DNA from: Nocardioides aromaticivorans
GTDB taxonomy: Bacteria > Actinomycetota > Actinomycetes > Propionibacteriales > Nocardioidaceae
Reading direction: 5' to 3'
DNA: 64,000 bases
NCBI RefSeq assembly: GCF_013408525.1
Contig: NZ_JACBZM010000001.1
Coordinates: 3,720,001 to 3,784,000, forward strand
Below the pieces are notes generated by a model, which made no database searches, was not told the origin of the DNA, and saw nothing but the letters and a program-made list of their open reading frames with translations. Shown here piece after piece: positions 14,374-22,104 of the stretch (positions within the stretch are counted from its first letter, which is position 1; each line of letters starts with the position of its first letter). Made by a program: the position numbers and the translations under genes.

Positions 14374-15507
14374 ATGGTTGAGGTGCGAGCGCAGCGAGCC
14401 TCGAAACCCGTCTCGGGCCGCCTTCCCGACTTCCCCTGGGACAAGCTGACCCAGTACGCCGCCACCGCGCGCGCACACCCTGACGGGATCGTGGACCTGT
14501 CGATCGGTACGCCGGTCGACCCCACCCCGGAGGTCGCCCGCCGCGCACTGGCGGAGGCCGCCGACTCGCCGGGCTACCCGCTCACGGTCGGCACGGCCGA
14601 GGTCCGCCAGGCCGTCGTCGACTGGCTCGCCGGCACCCACGGTGTGACCGGCCTGGGCCTCGACCAGGTCCTGCCGCTTATCGGCTCCAAGGAGTTCATC
14701 GCCTCGCTGCCGACGTTCCTGGGTCTCGGCCCCGGCGACGTCATCGGCTACCCCGAGCTGGCCTACCCCACCTACGAGGTCGGGGCCGCGCTGGTCGGCG
14801 CCAAGGCCGTCGCCACCGACTCGCTGACCGCCTTCGGCCCCGAGACGCCGAGCCTGCTGTGGATCAACTCGCCGTCGAACCCGTCCGGCCGCGTGCTCCC
14901 CAAGGAGCACCTCAGGAAGGTCGTCGACTGGTGCCGCGAGCGCGGCGTGCTGCTCGTCTCCGACGAGTGCTACCTCGACTGCGTGTGGGAGGGCGAGGCG
15001 TACTCCGCCCTGCACCCCGACATCTCCGGCGGCTCCTCCGACGGGATCCTCGTCGTCCACTCGCTGTCGAAGCGCTCCAACCTCGCGGGCTACCGCTGCG
15101 GGTTCGTCGCCGGTGACCCAGCCGTCATCGCCGAGCTGCTCGCGGTCCGCAAGAACCTCGGCCTGATCATGCCCGGACCGGCGCAGCACGCGATGGCGGC
15201 CGTCCTCGGCGACGAGGCGCACGTCAAGGAGCAGCACGAGCGTTATCTCGCCCGTCGTACGAAGCTGCGGGCCGCGCTCGAGTCCGCGGGCTACACGATC
15301 GAGCACTCCGAGGCGTCGCTCTACCTCTGGACGACCCGCGGCCCCGACGGACCGGACGCCTGGCAGCTCGTCGCCGAGCTCGCCGAGAAGGGCATCTTGG
15401 TCGCGCCGGGCGCGTTCTACGGCGCGGCCGGCGCGCACCACGTGCGGATCGCGCTGACGGCGAGCGACGAGCGCATCGATGCGGCCGTCGCCCGCCTCTC
15501 CTCCTGA
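14374..15507 (+). CDS. dapC: Succinyldiaminopimelate transaminase
   Basis: A 377-aa fold-type I PLP aminotransferase for the succinylase branch of lysine/meso-DAP synthesis. PLP Lys is in HSLSKRSNLAGYR and the cofactor pocket in NSPSNPSG and DECYLD. The order fdxA-dapC is conserved in actinobacteria. The family normally starts near SGRLPDFPWDKL, but the codon before it is GTC. The only possible starts after the in-frame TGA at 14359 are ATG 14374 and GTG 14383, both within an interspersed repeat and both without a Shine-Dalgarno. The first 12 residues are therefore repeat-derived. Confidence 0.9.
   Translation: MVEVRAQRASKPVSGRLPDFPWDKLTQYAATARAHPDGIVDLSIGTPVDPTPEVARRALAEAADSPGYPLTVGTAEVRQAVVDWLAGTHGVTGLGLDQVLPLIGSKEFIASLPTFLGLGPGDVIGYPELAYPTYEVGAALVGAKAVATDSLTAFGPETPSLLWINSPSNPSGRVLPKEHLRKVVDWCRERGVLLVSDECYLDCVWEGEAYSALHPDISGGSSDGILVVHSLSKRSNLAGYRCGFVAGDPAVIAELLAVRKNLGLIMPGPAQHAMAAVLGDEAHVKEQHERYLARRTKLRAALESAGYTIEHSEASLYLWTTRGPDGPDAWQLVAELAEKGILVAPGAFYGAAGAHHVRIALTASDERIDAAVARLSS
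14376..14408. repeat. Interspersed repeat fused to the dapC start
   Basis: GGTTGAGG...CCTCGAAACC has inverted ends around a repeated GCGAGC core. From memory it resembles a repeat common in Nocardioides and Microbacteriaceae genomes, usually found between genes. Here it supplies codons 1-12 of dapC. Confidence 0.6.
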
Positions 15508-15518
15508 CGCGCCAGCCG

Positions 15519-15908
15519 CTAGGCGGGGATCGTCGCCATCACCTCGAGCATGTGGTTCATCACGGCGTTGTGCTCGGCGGCGGGGCTGAACATCACGATC
15601 TCGGCATCCTCCTCGACCCGCACCGTGTGACCGGCGGGCCAGTGCACGACCTGGCCGGCGGTGCAGGTCTCGGTGCTGCCGTCGCCGTACGTCACGACGA
15701 CGCGCCCGGTGGCGACGTACCCCCAGTGCGGGGCGAAGCACAGGCCGTCGTCGAGGCCGGCCAGCAGCGGCGCGACGTCGACGCCGGCGGCGAGCACGAG
15801 GTGCTCGGCGGCGAGGGTGCCGAAGGCGGTGCCGAACTCGCCCTGGTGGCGGACGTGGGCGCCGAGGGCGTTGATCTTGACGGGGAGGTCGGTGGTGGCG
15901 GCGTGCAT
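15519..15908 (-). CDS. Small cupin-domain protein
   Basis: A 129-aa single-domain cupin. Motif 1 is weakly represented around FAPHWGYVATGRVVVTYGDG and motif 2 by GQVVHWPAGHTVRVEEDAEIV. Conserved His residues suggest a metal site, but the family has no assigned reaction. ATG 15908 is chosen over the upstream in-frame start because AAAGGAAA lies 6 nt before it. It is divergent from the TPR gene, with a dyad between them. Confidence 0.75.
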   Translation of the reverse strand: MHAATTDLPVKINALGAHVRHQGEFGTAFGTLAAEHLVLAAGVDVAPLLAGLDDGLCFAPHWGYVATGRVVVTYGDGSTETCTAGQVVHWPAGHTVRVEEDAEIVMFSPAAEHNAVMNHMLEVMATIPA

Positions 15909-15947
15909 GGCGGTTTCCTTTCCTCGGGAGCTGTTCACCCCTCAGGC

Positions 15948-15964
15948 GTGACAACCGGTGTCAC
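15948..15964. promoter_or_regulatory. Dyad between cupin and TPR genes
   Basis: GTGAC-N7-GTCAC (equivalently TGACA-N5-TGTCA) lies in the 65-bp divergent spacer, with CACAAT (15962-15967) 6 nt before GTG 15974 as a possible leaderless -10. It could be a shared operator. Confidence 0.4.
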
Positions 15965-15973
15965 AATGCGACA

Positions 15974-17896
15974 GTGAGCGCCGCGGCGAGCCCCGGGGAC
16001 CTCGAGCGGCTGGCCCTCGAGCGCTACGTCGCGGGCGATCTCGACGGCTGCGTGGCCGCCTGGGAAGGCGTGTACGACGCCGAGCTGGCCGCGGGACGTC
16101 CCGACGCCGCCGCCCGCGCCGCCGCCCTCGTGGCGCTCAACCTGCTCTGCGAGACCGGGCTGATGGCACCCGTGCGGGGCTGGGTCGCGCGGGCCCGTCG
16201 CCTGGTCGCCGACGCCGAGCCGGGCCCGGTGCACGCGCTGCTGGCGATCACCACGACCTACGAGCGCTTCCTGTCCGGCGACCCGGACGCCGCGTGGGAG
16301 CCGGCACGGGAGGCGGTGGAGCTGGGGGAGCGGTTCGGCGTCGACCCCGCCCGCGGCCTGGGCCGCGTGGCGCTCGGTCGGCTGGCGATCCACACGGGTG
16401 ACGTCGACGCGGGGATCGCGCTGCTCGACGAGCTCGCGATGGACCTGGGCGCGGGGCGCTTCGACCCGCTGACGACCGGCAACGTCTACTGCGAGCTCAT
16501 CTGCGCTGCCCAGTGGCTGGGCAGGCACGACCGCGCGCGGGAGTGGACCGAGGTGATGGACCGCTGGCGGCAGGGGCCGGCGTTCGGGGCCACCCATGGA
16601 CGCTGCCGCGTCCACCGCGCCGAGCTGCTGCGGATCTCCGGGCCGGCCGATGCCGCCGAGGACGAGGCCCTGGCCGCCTGCGCCGAGCTGCGCCCCTGGC
16701 TGCGCCGCGAGCTCGGCTGGCCGCTCGTCGAGCTCGGCAACATCCGGCTGCGCCGCGGCGACCTCGCCGGAGCCGAGGAGGCCTTCCGCGAGGCGCACGC
16801 ACGTGCGTGGTCCCCCCAGCCGGGCATGGCGCTGGCGCGGCTCGCGCGCGGCGACCTGACCGGCGCGGCGGCGATGGTTCGCGCCGAGATCGAGCACCCG
16901 ATGGCCGTGCCGTGGAAGGAGCGGCCGCCCTTCGGGGAGCTGCGCCTGGTGCCGCTCCTCGCCGCCGAGGCGGAGATCGCCTGCCACCGCGGCGACGCGG
17001 CGACCGCGGTCGCGGCCGCCGACCAGCTGACGACCGTCCTCGCGCACTACCCGAGCGCCGGCATCCGTGCCGAGGCCGCGCTGGCCCGCGCCCGCGCCGC
17101 GCTGCTCACCGGCGACCCCGCGACCGCGGTCGACACCGCGCAGGAGGCGGTCGCCGAGTGGGCCGAGCTCGAGGCGCCGTACGACGCCGCGGTGGCCCGC
17201 ACCGTCCTCGGCCACGCCCACCGGGCGGCCGGCAACGACGACCTCGCGCGGCTGGAGTGGCAGGCCGCGTCGACCGGCTTCGTTGCCTTCGGGGCGGCGG
17301 GACGTGTCGCGGAGGTGGCCGCGCTGCTGGAGGCCCCGGCAGCGTCGCCGGTGCCCGGCGCACGCGCGACGCTGGCGCACGAGGGGGACCGGTGGCGGCT
17401 CGGGTACTCCGGTGTCGACGCGTGGCTGCCCGACCTCAAGGGCGTCCAGCTCCTCGCCACCCTGCTGGCCGCGCCGGGGCGGGAGTTCCCCGCCGTCGAC
17501 CTGGCCGGCGCCGCGGTCGTCGAAGCGGGGCTGCCGGTGCTCGACGAGGAGGCCCGGGCGTCGTACCGGAGGAGGTTGGGGGAGGTCGAGGACGACCTCG
17601 CCGAGGCCGAGCGCGACAACGACGAGGCGCGGCGCGAGCTGGCCTCGCGCGACCGCGAGTACCTCCTCGCCGAGCTCTCCGGCGCGGTCGGCCTCGGCGG
17701 CCGCTCGCGCACGACGGGCGGCACCGCCGAGCGGGCCCGCACCAGCGTCACCCGCTCGCTGCGCTACGCCCTGGCCCGGGTCGCCGAGGCCCATCCCGAC
17801 CTCGGCGCACACCTGTCCCGCGCCGTCCGTACCGGCACCTGCTGCAGCTACGTCCCCGACCCCACCGCCCCCCTCGACTGGCACGTCACCCCCTGA
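15974..17896 (+). CDS. TPR-rich regulator-like protein without ATPase domain
   Basis: A 640-aa protein. Residues 8-460 are Ala-rich helical pairs of the TPR/MalT-like type. Residues 470-640 contain WLPDLKGVQLLATLLAAPGREF, a coiled segment DDLAEAERDNDEARRELASRD, and the C-terminal block ARTSVTRSLRYALARV.E.HP.LG.HLSRAVRTGTCCSY. This C-terminal block recurs at the ends of actinobacterial ATPase/TPR regulators. No kinase, NB-ARC or LuxR HTH is present, so it may sense or scaffold rather than bind DNA in the usual way. Divergence from the cupin gene suggests a functional link (inference). Confidence 0.7.
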   Translation: MSAAASPGDLERLALERYVAGDLDGCVAAWEGVYDAELAAGRPDAAARAAALVALNLLCETGLMAPVRGWVARARRLVADAEPGPVHALLAITTTYERFLSGDPDAAWEPAREAVELGERFGVDPARGLGRVALGRLAIHTGDVDAGIALLDELAMDLGAGRFDPLTTGNVYCELICAAQWLGRHDRAREWTEVMDRWRQGPAFGATHGRCRVHRAELLRISGPADAAEDEALAACAELRPWLRRELGWPLVELGNIRLRRGDLAGAEEAFREAHARAWSPQPGMALARLARGDLTGAAAMVRAEIEHPMAVPWKERPPFGELRLVPLLAAEAEIACHRGDAATAVAAADQLTTVLAHYPSAGIRAEAALARARAALLTGDPATAVDTAQEAVAEWAELEAPYDAAVARTVLGHAHRAAGNDDLARLEWQAASTGFVAFGAAGRVAEVAALLEAPAASPVPGARATLAHEGDRWRLGYSGVDAWLPDLKGVQLLATLLAAPGREFPAVDLAGAAVVEAGLPVLDEEARASYRRRLGEVEDDLAEAERDNDEARRELASRDREYLLAELSGAVGLGGRSRTTGGTAERARTSVTRSLRYALARVAEAHPDLGAHLSRAVRTGTCCSYVPDPTAPLDWHVTP

Positions 17897-17908
17897 CCTG
17901 CCCCCTCG

Positions 17909-18048
17909 CCCGCCGAGTTGCCACTTTCCCCGGTCGACTCGCCACTTCTGGCCGTCGAGTTGCCGGTATAGCCAAGGCCACGGATCAGGATCGGCAAGTC
18001 GACCGCCAGAAGTGGCAACTCGCGCCCGGAAAGTGGCAAGTCGGCGGG
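17909..18048. repeat. 140-bp palindromic cluster of 21-bp units
   Basis: Three direct units of 21 bp start at 17914, 17935 and 17956 (CGAGTTGCCACTT, CGACTCGCCACTT, CGAGTTGCCGG) and are mirrored as inverted copies on the right. The outer arms 17909-17929 and 18028-18048 pair at 20 of 21 positions; the middle arms 17934-17964 and 17992-18022 at 27 of 31. The loop is 17965-17991. It fills the space between two convergent genes, so it may terminate both; it looks like an interspersed palindromic repeat. Confidence 0.85.
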
Positions 18049-18054
18049 TGGAGG

Positions 18055-19014
18055 TCAGCGGAAGACGTCGATGTGGACGTGGTCGCGGTGCTCGAGGATC
18101 GCGATGTCGCCGGAGGAGGAGGGCGGGTCGTAGTCGCGCCAGCCGTCGCGGCCGGCGGTCCAGATCCGGTCGTCGAAGATGACGGTGCGGATGTCGAGGC
18201 GGGCGGCGTTGGCGACCGCCCAGTGCGCCATGGCCCAGCCGCGGGCGTTGTTGCGCGCGTTGACCGGGCGCACGAAGACGTCGATCGCGCGGCCGTCGTA
18301 GTGGGCGGAGCCCTCCATGTGGCCGCTGCTCACGCCGTCGGGGTCGAAGCCGCCGAGCGAGAGCCGGCCGAAGCTCGCCAGCAGCTCCTTGCGGACGGCG
18401 TTCGCGCGCGGCGTCAGCCCGCTCGGGGTCAGCTCGGTCTCCGCGTCGGGTGCGCCTCCGTCGAGGTCGCAGCTGAAGGTGGCGGGGGAGTAGCCGGTCA
18501 GCGCGGACGCCAGCGCCCGGCCGTCGGCCTCGTGGTCGGCGTACGCCCCGGGGTACGCCGAGCGTTGCACCCGCTGCGCCGCCACCGTGATCTCCAGCCC
18601 CTCGTAGCCGTCGACCTTCACCAGGGCGTCGTAGAACGCGTTGGTGGCGTAGACGGGGTCGAGGATCTGCTCCCGGGTGCCCCAGCCCTGCGACGGCCGC
18701 TGCTGGAAGAGCCCGAGCGAGTCGCGGTCGCCGTAGTCGATGTTGGCGAGCTTGGACTCCTGGTAGGCGGTCGCGAGCGCGATCGACGCGGCCCGCGCCG
18801 GCAGCCCCCGTCGTACGGCGATGGCGGCGATCAGCGAGGCGTTCTCGGCCTGCTCGCCGGTGACGTCGACGGTGTGCCCGCCGACCGAGACCGTGCAGTC
18901 GCCCGTGGGGCCGCCGACGAGCGAGTCGGTCGCCTTGAGCACGGCGATGCCGACGGCCGCGACGGTCGTCACGACCGCCAGACCGACGACGACCGCCGTG
19001 ACCCTGCCCTTCAC
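18055..19014 (-). CDS. Membrane-anchored cell-wall protein, lysozyme-like plus M15-like
   Basis: A 319-aa protein with an N-terminal membrane anchor (about 5-27). A lytic-transglycosylase-like segment follows (ATAYQESKLANIDYGDRDSLGLFQQRP, about 82-110), then a C-terminal domain with HYDGRAIDVFVR and HRDHVHIDVF. The latter resembles the zinc-binding H..D...H pattern of LAS/M15-type peptidases. Streptomyces homologues are often mislabelled heavy-metal transporters. It is likely active on peptidoglycan outside the membrane. GTG start at 19014; AAGG is very close and GACACT lies 7 nt upstream. Confidence 0.7.
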   Translation of the reverse strand: MKGRVTAVVVGLAVVTTVAAVGIAVLKATDSLVGGPTGDCTVSVGGHTVDVTGEQAENASLIAAIAVRRGLPARAASIALATAYQESKLANIDYGDRDSLGLFQQRPSQGWGTREQILDPVYATNAFYDALVKVDGYEGLEITVAAQRVQRSAYPGAYADHEADGRALASALTGYSPATFSCDLDGGAPDAETELTPSGLTPRANAVRKELLASFGRLSLGGFDPDGVSSGHMEGSAHYDGRAIDVFVRPVNARNNARGWAMAHWAVANAARLDIRTVIFDDRIWTAGRDGWRDYDPPSSSGDIAILEHRDHVHIDVFR

Positions 19015-19060
19015 GACCTTCAGTGTCCGGGACGGGACAAGCGGAGCCGTGCCGGCGGCG

Positions 19061-20002
19061 TCAGTTGGCGTGCAGCGCCGCGTTGAGGGCGATGCCCTCG
19101 CCCTGCCACGGGACCGCCTCGATGGCGCCCGAGACGGAGTTGCGGCGGAAGAGCACGTTGCTGGCGCCGGAGAGCTCGGCGGCCTTGACGACGCGCGGCT
19201 CCTTGCCCGGCTCGAGCACGGTCACCTTGGTGCCGGCGGTGACATAGCAGCCGGCCTCGACGACGCAGTCGTCGCCGAGCGAGATGCCGATGCCGGCGTT
19301 GGCGCCGAGCAGGCAGCGCTGGCCGACCGAGATGACCTCCTTGCCGCCACCGGACAGGGTGCCCATGATCGACGCGCCACCCCCGATGTCGGAGCCGTCG
19401 CCGACGACCACGCCGGCCGAGATCCGTCCCTCGACCATCGAGGTGCCGAGCGTGCCGGCGTTGAAGTTCACGAAGCCCTCGTGCATGACGGTCGTGCCCT
19501 CGGCGAGGTGCGCGCCGAGCCGCACCCGGTCGGCGTCGGCGATCCGGACACCGGCCGGGATCACGTAGTCGACGAGGCGGGGGAACTTGTCGATGCCGTG
19601 GACCGTGACGTGCTGGCCCGTGGCCTGGAGGCGCGCGCGGGTGAGCTCGAAGCCCTCGATCGCGCAGGGGCCGGCGGACGTCCAGACCACATTGGTCAGC
19701 AGGCCGAACTGGCCGTCCAGGCTGAGCCCGTGGGGCTGCACGAGGCGGTGCGAGAGCAGGTGCAGGCGCAGCCACACATCGACGGTGTCGACCGGCGCGG
19801 CGTCGAGGTCGGCGATCTCGACGAGGTTGACCTTGCGGGTGACACCGCGGGCGTCGTCGGCGCCCTCGAGGGCGACCAGGTCCGCTGGCGCTGCGGCGTC
19901 GGCGGGCTTCTCGCCCAGCGACGGGGCAGGGAACCAGGTGTCGAGGACGGTCGCGCCGTCGGCGGCGTACGTGGTCAGGCCGAAGCCCCAGGCAGCAGTC
20001 AC
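19061..20002 (-). CDS. dapD: Tetrahydrodipicolinate N-succinyltransferase
   Basis: A 313-aa left-handed beta-helix acyltransferase that succinylates tetrahydrodipicolinate, the committed step of the succinylase DAP branch. The hexapeptide repeats run from about 160 to 265 ([46 protein letters not shown]). Its extended N-terminal domain is the actinobacterial type. GTG 20002 is supported by TAGGAT (20016-20011) 8 nt upstream, so the message is probably leaderless. dapC and dapE are elsewhere in the window, none adjacent. Confidence 0.9.
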   Translation of the reverse strand: MTAAWGFGLTTYAADGATVLDTWFPAPSLGEKPADAAAPADLVALEGADDARGVTRKVNLVEIADLDAAPVDTVDVWLRLHLLSHRLVQPHGLSLDGQFGLLTNVVWTSAGPCAIEGFELTRARLQATGQHVTVHGIDKFPRLVDYVIPAGVRIADADRVRLGAHLAEGTTVMHEGFVNFNAGTLGTSMVEGRISAGVVVGDGSDIGGGASIMGTLSGGGKEVISVGQRCLLGANAGIGISLGDDCVVEAGCYVTAGTKVTVLEPGKEPRVVKAAELSGASNVLFRRNSVSGAIEAVPWQGEGIALNAALHAN

Positions 20003-20060
20003 GTGAGGAGATCCTAGTCGTCTCCGGAACCGGACAGGTGTCGGCGCCGTCGGAGCGGAC

Positions 20061-20468
20061 ATGACCAAGGGCATGATCCTCCGCGCAGCCGTCCCGCTCC
20101 TCCTGCTCGCGCCCGCGCTGGCCGGGTGCGCCGGCGACGACGGACCGGTGACGCTCGAGGTCACCACCCAGGACTGGACCGGCTGGTCGCGCGAGCAGCC
20201 GGAGCCGACCACGCAGTCGGTCACCCTCACCGAGGGGGAGAGCTTCACCGTCACGATGCTCGGCGACGAGGTCACCGTCACCCTCACCGGCGTCGACGAC
20301 GACGGGGTCGAGCTGGAGACGAGCAGGCAGCTCGCCCGCAAGGATCCCGGCGGCGGAGCCGACCACGACGACCTGACCGACGAGTTCACCCTCGACCGCG
20401 ACGGCTCGGTCGCCTTCACGACACCCAGCCTCGACGGAGGTACGACGGTGACCGTCGCCGAGGGCTGA
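20061..20468 (+). CDS. Small secreted lipoprotein
   Basis: A 135-aa protein with a lipoprotein signal peptide ending in the lipobox LAGC (Cys22). The mature part is acidic and beta-rich, with Thr/Val repeats ([23 protein letters not shown]). I do not recognise the family. GGAG 5 nt before ATG 20061 supports the start. It is divergent from dapD with 58 bp between them. Confidence 0.7.
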   Translation: MTKGMILRAAVPLLLLAPALAGCAGDDGPVTLEVTTQDWTGWSREQPEPTTQSVTLTEGESFTVTMLGDEVTVTLTGVDDDGVELETSRQLARKDPGGGADHDDLTDEFTLDRDGSVAFTTPSLDGGTTVTVAEG

Positions 20469-20478
20469 GGGCGGCCGG

Positions 20479-21273
20479 TCAGCCTTCGGCGAGGATCGCC
20501 AGCTGGCGCCCCTGCGCGATCAGCCGGCCCTGCTCGTCCCACAGCTCCACGTCCTCGTCGTGGTAGCCCGAGATCACGTGCCGGGTCACGACGTGCCCGA
20601 GCGCCCAGACCGTGTCCGGGCGCCGCCGGTAGTGCACGGTGAGCTGGATGGTGGCCGAGGCGAGGTGGCCGATCTCCGCCGTCACCGGCGGGAACGCGTC
20701 CACCATCGCGCCGGCGAGGAGTGCGTCGACGGGGCGCTCGTCGACGGCCCGGATCCAGCAGATCGACTCGGTGACGCCGGTGGGCCGGCCCTGCAGCCAG
20801 CCGGCGACGACCGGCGCGCGGTAGCTGTAGCGGTCGAGGATCGGCACCATCCCCTCCGGGATGAGCTCGCTGGCGTCGGCGCAGTCCTCCGGACGCGGGA
20901 CGTCGGGCGCGGCGTGGGGTGTGTGCTCGACCGAGCCGACCGCGTCCCAGTCGTGGGTGCTGACCACGGCGTGCGCGATCTCCTTGCCGTCCTGGACGAG
21001 GACGGCGTCGTACGTCGAGACGCGGCGGCCCTTGCGCACCTCGCGGACCCGGATGTCGGCGGGACCGGCGGTGGCGGGCCGGAAGTAGGTGATCGAGATG
21101 CTCAGCGCGTCGGGGTGGGCCGACTCCAGGAGCACCGCGTGCTGCAGCAGCGCGAGGACGTAGCCGCCGTTGGGCGTCTGGTTGGCGGTGTTCCAGTCGG
21201 TCGTCAGCTGGACCCGGTGGACGCCGTCGCCCAGCGGCTCCGTGGCGACCGCGTCGTCGAGGAGGTGGCTCAC
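20479..21273 (-). CDS. Thioesterase-family protein (TesB-like double hotdog)
   Basis: A 264-aa acyl-CoA thioesterase-like protein. [16 protein letters not shown] in the N-terminal hotdog and the C-terminal block [15 protein letters not shown]...H follow actinobacterial TesB-like double-hotdog thioesterases. Substrate chain length is unknown. The GTG start at 21273 has no strong Shine-Dalgarno. It ends 10 bp from the convergent lipoprotein gene. Confidence 0.8.
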   Translation of the reverse strand: MSHLLDDAVATEPLGDGVHRVQLTTDWNTANQTPNGGYVLALLQHAVLLESAHPDALSISITYFRPATAGPADIRVREVRKGRRVSTYDAVLVQDGKEIAHAVVSTHDWDAVGSVEHTPHAAPDVPRPEDCADASELIPEGMVPILDRYSYRAPVVAGWLQGRPTGVTESICWIRAVDERPVDALLAGAMVDAFPPVTAEIGHLASATIQLTVHYRRRPDTVWALGHVVTRHVISGYHDEDVELWDEQGRLIAQGRQLAILAEG

Positions 21274-21336
21274 CCGTCCATCGTGCCGGAGTACACGGAC
21301 GACGACGACGTGGCAGTCGTCACTCGCCGGCCCTCC

Positions 21337-21819
21337 TCACTCGCCGGTCGTGCCGTCGATGCACTCGCGCAGCAGGTCCGCGTGCCCGCAGTGGCGGGCG
21401 TACTCCTCGATCATGTGCACGAGGATGTCGCGCACGCTCGAGGTCTCGGTGCCCTGGCGGAAGGTGACCACCTGGCCGAGGCCCTCGTCGGTCAGCCGGT
21501 CGAGCCAGGCGTCGGCGAGGCTCACCTGCTCGCGCCACGACGCCCACGCGAGGGTCACGGCCTCCTCGGTCGGCTCGACCTCGGCGAAGCCGGCGTCCCC
21601 GTCGTCGTACAGGCGCTGGCCCTCGACCTCCACGAGCGCCCGCTGGAACCAGAAGTGCTCGACCCGCGCCATGTGGCGGACCAGGCCGAGCAGGCTCATC
21701 GAGCTCGGCGGCACGGACTTCGTCGCGAGCTGCTCGGGGGAGAGGCCGGCGCACTTGCGCTCGAGCGTCTCGCGGTAGTGGGTGAGGTAGTCGCGGTAGT
21801 TCGCCAGCTCGCCGGTCAT
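21337..21819 (-). CDS. DinB/DUF664-family protein
   Basis: A 160-aa four-helix DinB-like protein. Metal-binding-type histidines occur in LVRHMARVEHFW and MIEEYARHCGHADLLRE. The superfamily includes mycothiol- and bacillithiol-dependent transferases and isomerases, and DUF664 members are widespread in mycothiol producers; the exact reaction is unknown. ATG 21819 is fixed by TAGGTT (21832-21827) 7 nt upstream with no Shine-Dalgarno. It is divergent from the ileS T-box. Confidence 0.8.
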   Translation of the reverse strand: MTGELANYRDYLTHYRETLERKCAGLSPEQLATKSVPPSSMSLLGLVRHMARVEHFWFQRALVEVEGQRLYDDGDAGFAEVEPTEEAVTLAWASWREQVSLADAWLDRLTDEGLGQVVTFRQGTETSSVRDILVHMIEEYARHCGHADLLRECIDGTTGE

Positions 21820-21875
21820 GGGCCCCAACCTAGGAGGCAGCGCAATCCGGTTTCCCGTACGGCGCCCGGGCGCCG

Positions 21876-22104
21876 TACCCTTGGGGCACAGCGTTCGAGC
21901 CGTCATCAGCGGCGAGCTCCGGGAAGAAAGCCCCCAGCAGCCAGCCGGGGGTGACTAGAACCCGGCGGGCAGGCCCGTGACAGCCGCCAAGGAGGGGTCC
22001 CGCCAGCAGGTCCGGCGGGACAAGCAGGGTGGTACCGCGGTCCTGACGGATCGTCCCTGCGGTGCAGATGCCGCAGCAGAGACGACGCAGGAGACCGAAG
22101 CCCG
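21876..22104 (+). promoter_or_regulatory. T-box leader of ileS (isoleucine specific)
   Basis: TACCCT (21876-21881) is the likely -10. A short hairpin GCCG (21899-21902) / CGGC (21910-21913) carries the Ile codon ATC (21905-21907) in its 7-nt loop, matching the ultrashort Stem I of actinobacterial ileS T-boxes. The universally conserved T-box sequence AGGGTGGTACCGCG is at 22026-22039 and pairs with the tRNA acceptor end. No T-run terminator follows. The T-box region is followed by CGGTCC and the Shine-Dalgarno AGGAG near 22089-22093. Control is therefore most likely translational: uncharged tRNA-Ile exposes the ribosome binding site. Confidence 0.92.

Noticed and set aside
14069..15954. Part of a long minus-strand open frame across fdxA and dapC
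   Set aside because: It overlaps the cupin gene region in another frame and has no domain; fdxA and dapC are certain.
17909..18048. CRISPR array
   Set aside because: Units are directly abutting 21-mers mirrored as inverse copies, with no spacers and no cas genes.
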